Assembly: GCA_944384705.1 (NCBI GenBank) | Contig: CALWUI010000012.1 | Span: 1 to 64,000, forward strand | DNA: 64,000 nucleotides | Source: an uncultured Clostridia bacterium | GTDB lineage: Bacteria; Bacillota; Clostridia; Oscillospirales; Acutalibacteraceae | Direction: 5' to 3' | Shown: positions 55,201-63,746 of the stretch, in pieces | Layout of the letters: every line of letters begins with the position of its first letter | Position numbering within the stretch: position 1 is the first letter of the stretch | The notes under the pieces: generated by a model | The model's input: only the letters and a program-made list of their open reading frames with translations | What the model was told of the DNA's origin: nothing | The model's database searches: none | Position numbers and translations under genes: made by a program

Positions 55201-55854
55201 AAAAATTTAAATGAATTAAAATTAAAAATAAAAAATTTGGGTATGGTAAACGTAGCTGCAGTTGAAGAATATAAGCAACTCTTAGAACGATATGAATTTA
55301 TGAAAACTCAAATAGATGATGTAGAAAAATCTAAAAGAGAACTTTATAAGTTAATAAATGAATTAACAAATGATATGAAAAAAGCTTTTTCTGAAAAATT
55401 CAAACAAATAAATAAAAATTTTAACCAAGCATTTAAAGATTTATTTGATGGAGGGAATGCAAAATTAGAATTAACTAATGATAGCGACGTTTTGAATACA
55501 GGAATAGAAATATATGTTCAACCACCAGGAAAAATAGTGACTCATTTGGAGGCCTTATCTGGTGGAGAACGAGCACTTGTGGCCATTGCTCTTTATTTTG
55601 CTATTATGAAAGTTAATCCTCCAGCATTTTGTGTTCTTGATGAGATTGATGCGGCTCTTGATGATGTTAATGTTAACAAATTCGCGGCATATTTAAAAAA
55701 TTTTAATAAAAACACGCAATTTATTGTAATAAGTCATCGCCGTGGAACAATGGAAGAAGCTGACACATTATATGGAGTTACAATGCAAAATGAGGGAGTA
55801 TCAAAATTATTGGAACTTAGAACTAAAGAATTAGCGAAAAATTTTGTAAGTTGA
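52288..55854 (+). CDS. smc: Chromosome segregation protein SMC
   Basis: This 1188-residue ATPase is the core of the condensin-like complex that organises the chromosome. Walker A is GPNGSGKS (residues 31-38), a long coiled coil follows, the hinge lies near residues 510-680 (including VDTEEHAKKAISLLKEK and LGGSLTGGA), then the second coil and the LSGGERALVAIALYFAIMK signature and Walker B LDEIDAALDD. I chose the GTG at 52288 (MVLKSIEIQGFK); an in-frame GTG at 52276 would give four more residues. The rnc-smc-ftsY order is conserved. Confidence 0.97.
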   Translation: MVLKSIEIQGFKTFPEKTVLNFNDGITAIVGPNGSGKSNISDAVRWVMGEQSVKTIRCSKMEDVIFNGTAQRKAKGFASVNIVISNMDRCLPIDEDEIFITRRLYRSGESEYLINKKEVRLKDIFEIFMDTGLGKDGYSMISQGKIDSIVASKNEDRREIFEEAAGISKYKYRRTQAQKKLEQTEENLLRLYDIFKELNSRLEPLKEQAKKAKLYIELAERKKNIEIGLWLNTLKQSGDILHEHDNKITICKSQYDEIESNLEGFNIKINELSKNIFNRTSCIDETRRKISYCDEDIIKKTGQISVLQNDILHNKENIDRISQEILLLGESLPFIENSLTEKNQKLACLNESLSRKNVDLKNIEQALKNLSGQISVTENKSKELSSELIKFNQLKAEIKIKIMSVKANLEDLNSRKNEIEQNEILYKKKISDLEKTLSLLENFLNGLKNKMKSSDLKIKNMEENLRSFKQTYEKLKEYADSLILDTETTLRKINLLEEMENNLEGFSNSVKFLIRFAEKNILQGIHGPVSKLISVSSEFSVAIETALGATMQNIIVDTEEHAKKAISLLKEKKIGRATFLPISNIKGFFIKDENLKSYKGFVGVASQLCSCKAIYKNILDFLLGRIIVVDNIENATIISKKLAYKFKIVTLDGQVVNLGGSLTGGALNKNYGVLSRDEQIKSLKRKYEELNSKVKKAKDDYLKMKNKLSDSQKVFDSLNDDNKKIKLDYYNSDHEYQKVVIELSSLRDQHTKLAQERKDVIRKIEKLNVIINDSKNEIKNVEGKIKIIEESLNAIDSNKNDSIAKKKKLDEKFNALQMDVLSTNKDIETLSYEINSIIENKKLKEEQNSKLLAELESISLKNVNINTQIDQINIEIKTLKNRSEELRQNIDIFSKEKIDLESEITQIRNSERSTLNEKEKIALEISRLEDKKINLQKDHDSIIAKLWDEYELTRREATANFKVLKNNPEINKNLNELKLKIKNLGMVNVAAVEEYKQLLERYEFMKTQIDDVEKSKRELYKLINELTNDMKKAFSEKFKQINKNFNQAFKDLFDGGNAKLELTNDSDVLNTGIEIYVQPPGKIVTHLEALSGGERALVAIALYFAIMKVNPPAFCVLDEIDAALDDVNVNKFAAYLKNFNKNTQFIVISHRRGTMEEADTLYGVTMQNEGVSKLLELRTKELAKNFVS

Positions 55855-55870
55855 GGAGCTGACAGATATT

Positions 55871-56791
55871 TTGAGATTTTTTTCTAAATTGAAAGATGGT
55901 TTAAAGAAAACGAAAAGTAGTGTTATCAGTCAAGTTGAATCAGTGCTTAAATCCTTTTCTAAAATAGATGAAGAGCTTTTTGATCAACTTGAAGAACTAT
56001 TAATTATGGGTGATGTTGGTGTTGCGACCTCTCAAAAAATCTGCAGTTTGTTAAAAGATAGAGTAAAAAAAGACGGAGTAAAGGATCCTTCTTTAATATA
56101 TGGCCTTTTAGAAAAAATTTTAGCAGAAATATTATCAGGAAAGTCTGAATTAAATTTATCGACTAAACCATCAATAGTTTTAGTTGTTGGTGTAAATGGA
56201 GTAGGTAAAACAACTACCATTGGTAAGTTGGCCGATAGATTAAAAAATGATGGCAAAAAAGTCATTTTAGCAGCAGCAGATACATTCAGGGCCGCAGCAA
56301 TAGATCAACTTGAAATTTGGGCAAAACGTTCGGGCGCCGATATCGTTAAACACAACGAAGGCTCAGACCCGGCAGCAGTTATTTTTGACGCTATCTCGGC
56401 AGCAAAAGCAAGAAATTGCGATGTTGTACTATGTGATACTGCAGGAAGGCTACACAATAAAAAACATCTTATGGATGAACTATTTAAAATAAATAAGATA
56501 ATTTCTAGAGAACTACCAAATGCAGACAAAGAAATTTTGCTCGTGCTTGACGCAACTACAGGCCAAAATGCAGTTAATCAGGCAAAAGAGTTTAAAAATG
56601 TTACGGATTTAACCGGTGTAATTTTAACAAAACTTGATGGCACTGCTAAAGGCGGAATAGTTATATCTATAAAAGAAGAATTAGGCATTCCGGTTAAATT
56701 TGTGGGTGTTGGAGAGCAAATAGATGATTTGCAGCCATTTGATTCTGACTCTTTTGCGAAAGCTTTGTTTGAAAAAGATAATAACAACTAA
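55871..56791 (+). CDS. ftsY: Signal recognition particle receptor FtsY
   Basis: This 306-residue GTPase docks SRP-ribosome complexes at the membrane. The N domain starts MRFFSKLKDGLKKTKSSV, then the G domain has VVGVNGVGKTTTIGKLA, DTFRAAAIDQLE, CDTAGRLHNKKHLM and LTKLDGTAKGG. It lacks the long acidic A domain, as in most Gram-positives. The TTG start has GAGGAG upstream. ylxM-ffh, which often follow, are not here. Confidence 0.97.
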   Translation: MRFFSKLKDGLKKTKSSVISQVESVLKSFSKIDEELFDQLEELLIMGDVGVATSQKICSLLKDRVKKDGVKDPSLIYGLLEKILAEILSGKSELNLSTKPSIVLVVGVNGVGKTTTIGKLADRLKNDGKKVILAAADTFRAAAIDQLEIWAKRSGADIVKHNEGSDPAAVIFDAISAAKARNCDVVLCDTAGRLHNKKHLMDELFKINKIISRELPNADKEILLVLDATTGQNAVNQAKEFKNVTDLTGVILTKLDGTAKGGIVISIKEELGIPVKFVGVGEQIDDLQPFDSDSFAKALFEKDNNN

Positions 56792-56837
56792 TTGATGAAA
56801 AGCTGAAATTTTGATTTAAGGTTTAAGGAGATTGTTA

Positions 56838-57131
56838 ATGTTAACAAGTAAACAACGAGCTTATTTGCGTTCAGCTGCTAACAATATAGACACAATTTTG
56901 ACTATAGGAAAAAGTGGATTGAATGAAAAGATAATAAAACAAGCAGATGATGCTCTAACAGCAAGAGAAATTTTTAAAGGAAAAGTTTTAGACACAGCAG
57001 ATGAAAATGTCAAAGAAGTTGTAGCAAATTTGTCCAAAGCTACTTCCTCAGATATTGTACAAATTATTGGTTCTAAATTTGTTTTGTATAGAAAGAATGA
57101 TAAAAATTCTAAAATAGTTCTGCCTAAGTAA
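56838..57131 (+). CDS. yhbY: YhbY (CRS1-YhbY) ribosome assembly RNA-binding protein
   Basis: This 97-residue protein is a single CRM domain: MLTSKQRAYLRSAANN, then TIGKSGLNEKIIKQADDAL and a C-terminal IVQIIGSKFVLYRKN. It associates with pre-50S ribosomes. The ATG at 56838 is 7 bases after AAGGAG. It is close to yqeK, a common grouping, but nadD, often found between them, is missing. Confidence 0.94.
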   Translation: MLTSKQRAYLRSAANNIDTILTIGKSGLNEKIIKQADDALTAREIFKGKVLDTADENVKEVVANLSKATSSDIVQIIGSKFVLYRKNDKNSKIVLPK

Positions 57132-57225
57132 GTATAAAAAGTTTCTATTTGTATAACAACATTGAATTTTAATAAATTATTATAGTAAAATATTAATATC
57201 CACTCTTAGTTTGGAGCTGAATTTT

Positions 57226-57789
57226 ATGTTGGATACGTACCATAAAATTTTAAAGCAAAATTTATCCGAAAAAAGATATATTCATTGCGTTAATGTTGCC
57301 CAAAAGGCCGTTTATCTGGCTAAAAAATATGGTGCTGGCGTAGACAAAGCAGAACTAGCAGGTCTTCTGCACGATATAACGAAGCAAATGGATAACGACT
57401 TGCAGCTAAAAATTATTTCTGACGCTGGAATGAGACTTTCTCCTATAGAATTTAGAAATAAAAATTTATGGCATGCTGTATCTGGAACTGCATATTTAAA
57501 AACTAAACTTGGAATCGACAATGAAGAAATTTTAAATGCAGTTAGATTTCATACAACCGGTCGAGCTGGAATGTCTTTGTTAGAAAAAATTATTTTTGTT
57601 GCCGATATGATTTCTGATGACAGAACATCAGTGGAATCCCAAAAAATTAGAGATGTTGTTGAAGGAAGCCTTGATAAAGCAGTGTGTTTGACGGCAGTTG
57701 CTTTATTAGAAATGCTTATGTCAAGAGCTGTAATAATCGATCCCAATACATTAGCCGCTTATAATGATAATGTAAAAAGTTTTGATTAA
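57226..57789 (+). CDS. yqeK: HD-domain protein YqeK, likely diadenosine tetraphosphate hydrolase
   Basis: This 187-residue protein has the HD motif in LAGLLHDITKQMD and upstream His in RYIHCVNVAQKAVYLAKKYG. Homologues cleave Ap4A symmetrically to ADP. Other metal ligands lie in FHTTGRAGMSLLEKIIFVADMIS. The ATG at 57226 is preceded by TTGGAG; a longer in-frame TTG lies at 57211. The rsfS gene usually next to it is not present, and leuS follows instead. Confidence 0.92.
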   Translation: MLDTYHKILKQNLSEKRYIHCVNVAQKAVYLAKKYGAGVDKAELAGLLHDITKQMDNDLQLKIISDAGMRLSPIEFRNKNLWHAVSGTAYLKTKLGIDNEEILNAVRFHTTGRAGMSLLEKIIFVADMISDDRTSVESQKIRDVVEGSLDKAVCLTAVALLEMLMSRAVIIDPNTLAAYNDNVKSFD

Positions 57790-57818
57790 AAATAATAATT
57801 TGAGAGAGTTGTGTTAAC

Positions 57819-60230
57819 ATGAAATATAATCATGCTGAAATAGAAGAAAAGTGGCAAAAAACATGGGAGAATTCTTGCGTTTTTTGTGCTAAAGATAACG
57901 ACAAAACTAGAAAAAAGTTCTTTGCATTGGTAGAATTCCCTTATCCCTCGGGTAAAGGCCTGCATGTGGGGCACCCTAGGGGCTACACTGCTGTTGATAT
58001 TATTGCCAGGAAAAGGAGAATGCAAGGATATAATGTGTTATTCCCTATAGGGTGGGATGCATTTGGATTACCTGCTGAAAATTTTGCAATAAAAAATCAT
58101 GTCCACCCAGAAGTAATAACGAAAAAAAATATTGAAAATTTTAAACGTCAGTTAAAATCTTTGGGGCTTTCCTTTGACTGGACCCGGGAAATCAATACAA
58201 CAGATCCTGAATATTATAAGTGGACTCAGTGGATATTTTTGCAATTATTTAAACGTGGACTAGCTTATAAAAAGGAAATGGCTGTTAATTTTTGTACTTC
58301 TTGTAAGTGTGTTTTGGCCAACGAGGAGGTTGTTGGTGGAGTTTGTGAACGCTGTGGAAGTGAGGTCGTGCAAAAAGTTAAGTCTCAGTGGATGCTTAAA
58401 ATTACTGAGTATGCCGATAGATTAATTGACGATCTTGATTTAGTTGATTATCCAGAACGAGTAAAAACACAGCAAAAAAATTGGATTGGTCGATCGGAAG
58501 GTGCAATTGTCGATTTTGATACAAATTTGCAAGAGAAAATTTCTATTTATACAACAAGACCGGATACAATTTATGGTGCTACATATCTTGTAATGTCTCC
58601 AGAACATCCATTTATTGATAAGTTTAACCATTTGATAAAAAATTGGAATGAAGTGAAAAAATATCTAGAAGTTTCTGCAAAAAAATCTGAGTTTGAACGA
58701 ACTCAAATGATAAAAAATAAAACTGGAGTTAAAATAAATGGTATATTTGCAATAAATCCTGTTAACAATAAGGAAATTCCTGTATTTATTTCGGATTACG
58801 TTTTAACATCATATGGAACCGGTGCTATTATGGCGGTTCCTGCTCACGATGAGAGAGATTATGATTTTGCTAAAAAATTTTCTCTGCCTATAATTGAAGT
58901 TGTGCAGGGAGGAAACATTAGTAAAAATGCTTTTACGGATTTTAAAGATGGCATTATTGTAAATTCTGGATTTTTAAATGGGCTAAAAGTGCCAGAAGCT
59001 AAAAAGAAAATAATTGACTGGTTAGAAAAAACAGGTAACGGGTGTTCTAAAGTAAATTATAAACTTAGAGACTGGGTATTTTCTCGCCAAAGGTACTGGG
59101 GAGAGCCGATTCCTATTGTTTATTGTGAAAGATGTGGATATGTGCCCGTACCAGAAGCTGAACTCCCACTTAAATTGCCAGAAGTTGAATCTTATGAACC
59201 AACAACAAATGGAGAATCTCCGCTTGCTAATATTGAGAGTTTTGTTAATACTAAATGTCCTAAATGTGGTGCTAAAGCAAAAAGAGAAACAGATACAATG
59301 CCACAATGGGCTGGATCATCTTGGTATTTTTTGAGATACACTGATCCTCACAATAAAAATGAGTTGGCAAGTAAAGAAAATTTAAACTATTGGATTCCGG
59401 TTAACCTATACAATGGCGGAATGGAACATACAACTTTACATTTGTTATATAGCCGGTTTTGGTATAAATTTCTCTATGATATTGGAATTGTGTCAACAAA
59501 AGAACCATATTTAAAAAGAACAAGTCATGGCTTGATAATTGGTGAAAATAATGAGAAAATGAGTAAGTCTAAAGGCAATGTGGTTAATCCGGATGATATT
59601 ATTAACGAATTCGGCGCAGATACTTTGCGCCTCTACGAGATGTTTATTGGTGACTATGAAAAATCTGCACCGTGGAGTACTAATGGAATAAAAGGCTGCA
59701 GGCGATTTATTGAAAGATATTGGAACTTTCAAAATATTTTATCCGATAAAATTGAGATTAGAAAAGAATTAGAAATTACTATTAATAAGACAATAAAAAA
59801 AGTTAGCTCCGATATAGAAGAAATGAAATTTAATACAGCTATAGCTTGTTTAATGTCACTTATGAATGAAATTTATGATATTGGCTCAATAACAATTGAA
59901 GAATTTAAGATTTTTACCAAATTGTTAAATCCTTTTGCTCCACATGTTACAGAAGAAGTTTGGCATAAACTAGGTTTGGATGAAAATTTTGCTAGCGTTT
60001 CAAATTGGCCTACTTATGATGAAAATAAATGTATAGATACTACAACCGATATAGTTATCCAGATAAACGGCAAAGTTAGATCGAGAATTAAAATTTCTAA
60101 AGATTTGCCTAAAGATCGTATAATAACTTTGGCAAAAAACGACGATAAAATATCTGTAATACTTGAAAATTCAAATGTATTAAAAGAAATTTATGTTGCC
60201 GGAAAGTTAGTAAATTTTGTTGTAAAATAA
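57819..60230 (+). CDS. leuS: Leucyl-tRNA synthetase
   Basis: This 803-residue class I enzyme charges tRNA-Leu. The HIGH-type motif is [12 protein letters not shown], the editing CP1 domain has [16 protein letters not shown] and [12 protein letters not shown], and [15 protein letters not shown] is the KMSKS loop. A zinc-ribbon-like CERCGYVP...[11 protein letters not shown] lies near residues 430-490. Only 29 bases separate it from yqeK, so there is no T-box leader. Confidence 0.98.
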   Translation: MKYNHAEIEEKWQKTWENSCVFCAKDNDKTRKKFFALVEFPYPSGKGLHVGHPRGYTAVDIIARKRRMQGYNVLFPIGWDAFGLPAENFAIKNHVHPEVITKKNIENFKRQLKSLGLSFDWTREINTTDPEYYKWTQWIFLQLFKRGLAYKKEMAVNFCTSCKCVLANEEVVGGVCERCGSEVVQKVKSQWMLKITEYADRLIDDLDLVDYPERVKTQQKNWIGRSEGAIVDFDTNLQEKISIYTTRPDTIYGATYLVMSPEHPFIDKFNHLIKNWNEVKKYLEVSAKKSEFERTQMIKNKTGVKINGIFAINPVNNKEIPVFISDYVLTSYGTGAIMAVPAHDERDYDFAKKFSLPIIEVVQGGNISKNAFTDFKDGIIVNSGFLNGLKVPEAKKKIIDWLEKTGNGCSKVNYKLRDWVFSRQRYWGEPIPIVYCERCGYVPVPEAELPLKLPEVESYEPTTNGESPLANIESFVNTKCPKCGAKAKRETDTMPQWAGSSWYFLRYTDPHNKNELASKENLNYWIPVNLYNGGMEHTTLHLLYSRFWYKFLYDIGIVSTKEPYLKRTSHGLIIGENNEKMSKSKGNVVNPDDIINEFGADTLRLYEMFIGDYEKSAPWSTNGIKGCRRFIERYWNFQNILSDKIEIRKELEITINKTIKKVSSDIEEMKFNTAIACLMSLMNEIYDIGSITIEEFKIFTKLLNPFAPHVTEEVWHKLGLDENFASVSNWPTYDENKCIDTTTDIVIQINGKVRSRIKISKDLPKDRIITLAKNDDKISVILENSNVLKEIYVAGKLVNFVVK

Positions 60231-60248
60231 CATCTTTTGAGTTCTTAC

Positions 60249-60278
60249 TTGACATTATATTGCGAATTATTATATAAT
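60249..60278 (+). promoter_or_regulatory. Strong predicted sigma-A promoter of rpsU
   Basis: TTGACA (60249-60254) and TATAAT (60273-60278) are both perfect consensus, with an 18-base spacer. Transcription should start near 60285. Confidence 0.78.
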
Positions 60279-60303
60279 AACTTCTGTAACTTGAATTTGA
60301 ATA

Positions 60304-60329
60304 CCTCTGCCAGGTTGGTGGATAGGAGG
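60304..60329 (+). promoter_or_regulatory. Leader hairpin covering the rpsU ribosome binding site
   Basis: GCCA (60309-60312) pairs with TGGT (60316-60319), and CCTC (60304-60307) with GAGG (60326-60329), the core of the AGGAGGG ribosome binding site. Pairing would hide the site and could serve translational control of S21. This is a by-eye fold. Confidence 0.4.
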
Positions 60330-60336
60330 GATGTAG

Positions 60337-60510
60337 ATGGCTGAAATAAAAGTTAAAGATAATGAATCTTTAGACAGCGCAATAAAAAGATTTAAAAAAC
60401 AGTGCACTCGAGCTGGTGTTATTGCTGAAGTTAGAAAAAGAGAAGCTTATGTTAAACCTTCAGTTAAACGTAGAAAGAAATCTGAAGCGGCTAGAAAACG
60501 TAAATATTAA
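60337..60510 (+). CDS. rpsU: 30S ribosomal protein bS21
   Basis: This 57-residue basic protein reads [20 protein letters not shown] and ends AARKRKY, a typical bS21 sequence. It binds the 30S subunit near the anti-Shine-Dalgarno end of 16S rRNA. The gene is shorter than most ORF cut-offs. It has its own strong promoter and terminator. The ATG is preceded by AGGAGGG. Confidence 0.97.
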   Translation: MAEIKVKDNESLDSAIKRFKKQCTRAGVIAEVRKREAYVKPSVKRRKKSEAARKRKY

Positions 60511-60520
60511 TTTTTATATA

Positions 60521-60550
60521 AAAAGAGCGAGCTTTTTGCTCGCTTTTGTA
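60521..60550 (+). terminator. Terminator after rpsU
   Basis: The stem GCGAGC (60527-60532) with GCTCGC (60538-60543) has a 5-base loop and is followed by TTTTG; an A-run precedes it. Confidence 0.85.
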
Positions 60551-60576
60551 GTTGGCTAAATATAAGAGGTGAGTTT

Positions 60577-61095
60577 TTGATATCTTTAATACCGGATTTT
60601 TATTTTGAAAATGCTGCAGACATTAACTTAAAATTTTTGCAAAAATATTGCATTAGAGCTGTTTTATTAGATATTGATAATACATTGTCACGTCATGGAG
60701 AAAATATTCCATATGATAGTGTAATAGAATGGATTTCTTTATTAGAAAAGTCTGGAATCAAAGTTGGTATTATTTCAAACAATAAAGAAGAACGCGTATG
60801 TAAATTTGCTAAAATCTTGCATATAAAATATTATGTATCAAATGCAAGTAAACCTTATAGATCCGGGTTTTATAAGGCTCTAGATATTTTAAAAGTCGAT
60901 AAGGAGTACGTATTACTTGTAGGAGATCAAATATTTACGGATATTTTAGGTGCTAAATTGGTTGGAATTAAATCTGTTTTAGTTGAGGCTAAAGATAAAA
61001 ATGAACCTATAAGTATAAAAATTAAACGAGGATTTGAAATCCCAATAAAAATATTGATCAAAGCTAAGTGCAAAAATAGGAGAATTATAGAATGA
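60577..61095 (+). CDS. yqeG: YqeG family HAD phosphatase
   Basis: This 172-residue protein is a HAD subfamily IIIA phosphatase with the nucleophile motif LLDIDNTL and LLVGDQIFTDILGA as the third motif. Its physiological substrate is unknown. The TTG start follows AGAGGTGAG. Its stop overlaps the aroQ start by 4 bases. In many Clostridia it sits in a cluster with shikimate and M24 peptidase genes, as here. Confidence 0.94.
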   Translation: MISLIPDFYFENAADINLKFLQKYCIRAVLLDIDNTLSRHGENIPYDSVIEWISLLEKSGIKVGIISNNKEERVCKFAKILHIKYYVSNASKPYRSGFYKALDILKVDKEYVLLVGDQIFTDILGAKLVGIKSVLVEAKDKNEPISIKIKRGFEIPIKILIKAKCKNRRIIE

Positions 61096-61523
61096 AAAAA
61101 GTCTTGATTTTATTAGGGCCAAATCTAAATATGACAGGAACTCGAGAGCAAAGTATTTATGGCAAAGAGAGTGCAGATAATATTAAACAGCAAATTTTGG
61201 TTAAAGCAAAAGAGAAAAATTTATGGTGTGAAGTTTTTCAATCAAACTGGGAAGGCGAGTTAATTGATAAAATTCAAGAGGCAGATAAAAAATTTGATGG
61301 AATTATATTAAATGCAGGAGCACTAACTCATTATAGTTTAGCAATTCGTGATGCAATTGCATCTATTAGTATACCTTGTGTTGAGGTACATATGTCTAAT
61401 ATTTATGCAAGAGAAAGTTATCGCAGAAAATCCGTAATTTCTGAAGTTTGTGCTGGACAGATTGTTGGATTTGGAAAAAATGTTTATTTTTTGGCCATTG
61501 ATGCAATAATTGATTTAACTTAA
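61092..61523 (+). CDS. aroQ: Type II 3-dehydroquinate dehydratase
   Basis: This 143-residue enzyme makes 3-dehydroshikimate in aromatic amino acid synthesis. The family start LLGPNLNMTGTREQSIYG is present. The other active-site segments are ILNAGALTHYSLAIRDA and VEVHMSNIYARESYRRKSV. It forms a dodecamer in other bacteria. Confidence 0.97.
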   Translation: MKKVLILLGPNLNMTGTREQSIYGKESADNIKQQILVKAKEKNLWCEVFQSNWEGELIDKIQEADKKFDGIILNAGALTHYSLAIRDAIASISIPCVEVHMSNIYARESYRRKSVISEVCAGQIVGFGKNVYFLAIDAIIDLT

Positions 61524-61537
61524 GGAGCAAATTTTTT

Positions 61538-62629
61538 ATGATAAGTAGTTTGGAAAGGCTAGTTGAAAAATTACCCTTTTACGAGTGTGATAAACAAGTC
61601 GACGCGGCAATGATTTTTTCAGAAACAAACAGGATGTATTTTTCTGGATTTAAATCTAGTGATGGCATTATTCTGCTAACTCGTAACGAATGCTATTTTT
61701 TTGTTGATTTTAGATACTATGAAGCGGCTTTTAATAAGGTCAAAAACATGGAAGTAGTACTAGCCTCGGATTTTAAAAGTGAACTTTTGAAAATAATAAA
61801 AAAACATAATATCAAAAATATATTATTGGAATGTAATGGATTAACCTTAGCTGAAAGTCTTAAATTTGAAAAATTGATTGAAAGCGAAAATGTATCATTT
61901 ATAAAAAGTAATATTTTGGACGATATTATAAGTTCAATTAGATCTATAAAAGAAAAAAATGAGCTGGAAAATATAAAGGTTGCTCAAGAAATTTCAGAAA
62001 AAGCTTTAAATGAATTGATGTCAATTTTAAAACCTGGAATGAGCGAAAAAGAAATTGCTTTTAATTTGGAGTTTTTACTCAGAAAAAAGGGAGCACAGAG
62101 CATAGCTTTCGATTTAATCGTTGCCAGCGGAAAAAATAGTTCTATGCCTCATGCTACGCCAACAGATAAACGGTTAGAAATTGGCGATTTTGTTACAATT
62201 GATATGGGAGCAGTGTACAATGGATACTGTAGCGATATGACAAGAACTGTAGCTTTGGGTAAAATTTCTGAAAAGCAACGTTCAGTTTATAATTTGGTTT
62301 TAGCTGCTCAGAATAAAGCCATACAGTCAATAAAAAGTGGAGTTTTATGCAAAAAGATTGACAAAATTGCAAGAAATTTTATTTATGAAAATGGTTATGA
62401 AGGTTGTTTCGGTCATGCATTAGGTCATGGTGTAGGTTTAGAAATTCACGAAGGTCCTTTTTTGTCGACAAGATCAGAAGATGTTTTGAAATCTGGTATG
62501 GTTGTTACTATTGAACCGGGAATATACTTAAAAAATGAATTTGGTGTTAGAATAGAAGACATGATTGTTGTTACTGAACAAGGCTGTCAAAATCTAACGT
62601 TTGCAAATAAGGAGTTAATCGTTTTATAA
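61538..62629 (+). CDS. M24 family Xaa-Pro aminopeptidase-like protein
   Basis: This 363-residue protein has a creatinase-like N-terminal domain and a pita-bread M24 domain. The metal ligands appear as the two Asp of IDMGAVYNGYCSDMTRT, His in HALGHGVGLEIHE, and the two Glu in VTIEPGIYL and GVRIEDMIVV. It likely removes N-terminal residues before proline. AAGGAG precedes the ATG. In relatives it often stands next to efp, which here is about 50 kb away. Confidence 0.94.
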   Translation: MISSLERLVEKLPFYECDKQVDAAMIFSETNRMYFSGFKSSDGIILLTRNECYFFVDFRYYEAAFNKVKNMEVVLASDFKSELLKIIKKHNIKNILLECNGLTLAESLKFEKLIESENVSFIKSNILDDIISSIRSIKEKNELENIKVAQEISEKALNELMSILKPGMSEKEIAFNLEFLLRKKGAQSIAFDLIVASGKNSSMPHATPTDKRLEIGDFVTIDMGAVYNGYCSDMTRTVALGKISEKQRSVYNLVLAAQNKAIQSIKSGVLCKKIDKIARNFIYENGYEGCFGHALGHGVGLEIHEGPFLSTRSEDVLKSGMVVTIEPGIYLKNEFGVRIEDMIVVTEQGCQNLTFANKELIVL

Positions 62630-62653
62630 TGATAAAAAGGGAGTTACGTCGTA

Positions 62654-63742
62654 GTGGATAAAAATTTAAAAAACAAATTGATTCTTATTACATATGCTAT
62701 TGCTATATTTTTTATATTTAAAAATATTTTTACTTTTTGGCAGTGCTTGTGCAAATTTATTGCATTATTAATGCCATTTATATATGGTTTTGTGCTTGCT
62801 TATATTGTTAACTGGCCAGCTAATTTTTTTGAAAAAAACATCTTTGAGAATTATTGCAAAAATGAAAAAGGCAGAAAAATTTTATCCATATTTTCTGCAT
62901 ACTTAATTGTATTTGGAATATGCTCATTTATTTTTATTATTATTGTTCCTCAAATTATTGTAAGTTTAAATCAGTTAATTTCTAACTCTGGAAGTTATGC
63001 GATTTCTTTTAGAAATTTTATGGAAGAGATTCTCTCAATTTTACATATAAAAAATTTTGTGCAGCTAGACAATTTAACTGAAAAAGCTTTGACTTTTTTT
63101 AGTAACGAAACTTTTGTTGTTAAACTTTTAGACTTTCTGCGAAACCTTGCGACAGTGACTTATAACTGGGTTATTGGAATTATTATATCGTTTTATTTTA
63201 TGTTTAATAAAGAAAATCTTCTGCATAAGTTGAGTAAAGTTTCCAGCCTTTGTCTAGAGTCAAAAACATATAAAAATACAATAGATATTTTGAATATGTC
63301 GCATAATGTAGTTGGAAAATTTATCATCGGTAAAATTATTGATTCCTTTATCATTGGAGTTTTGTGTTTTATTGGAACAACCATTTTAATGATTCCTTAT
63401 TCTTTGCTTATAAGCGTAATTGTTGGAGTCACAAATATTATACCTTTTTTTGGGCCTTTTTTGGGAGCAATCCCTTGTATAATTATTTTATTAGTAATTG
63501 ACCCAGTAAAAGCTCTTTGGTTTTCTATATTTATTTTTATTTTGCAGCAAATTGATGGAAATATTATTGGCCCTAAAATTTTAGGCAGTTCTATTGGAAT
63601 ATCTGCTATATTTATAATGTTTAGTGTTATAATTGGTGGTGGATTATTTGGAATTCCTGGAATGATTTTAGGGGTTCCGGGTTTTGCAATCTTATATAAT
63701 TTAGGTTCAGCTTTTCTTAATAAATTAGAGCAAGGGGAGTAG
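62654..63742 (+). CDS. AI-2E family transporter (YtvI/PerM-like)
   Basis: This 362-residue protein has about eight hydrophobic segments and the AI-2E family pattern ANFFEKNIFENY, then VGVTNIIPFFGPFLGAIPC and QQIDGNIIGPKILG. The family includes putative exporters and cation antiporters; the substrate is not known. The GTG start is preceded by AAGGGAG. Confidence 0.9.
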   Translation: MDKNLKNKLILITYAIAIFFIFKNIFTFWQCLCKFIALLMPFIYGFVLAYIVNWPANFFEKNIFENYCKNEKGRKILSIFSAYLIVFGICSFIFIIIVPQIIVSLNQLISNSGSYAISFRNFMEEILSILHIKNFVQLDNLTEKALTFFSNETFVVKLLDFLRNLATVTYNWVIGIIISFYFMFNKENLLHKLSKVSSLCLESKTYKNTIDILNMSHNVVGKFIIGKIIDSFIIGVLCFIGTTILMIPYSLLISVIVGVTNIIPFFGPFLGAIPCIIILLVIDPVKALWFSIFIFILQQIDGNIIGPKILGSSIGISAIFIMFSVIIGGGLFGIPGMILGVPGFAILYNLGSAFLNKLEQGE

Positions 63743-63746
63743 CTAT

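Noticed and set aside
57790..57818. T-box leader before leuS
   Set aside because: Only 29 bases separate yqeK and leuS, too short for a T-box.
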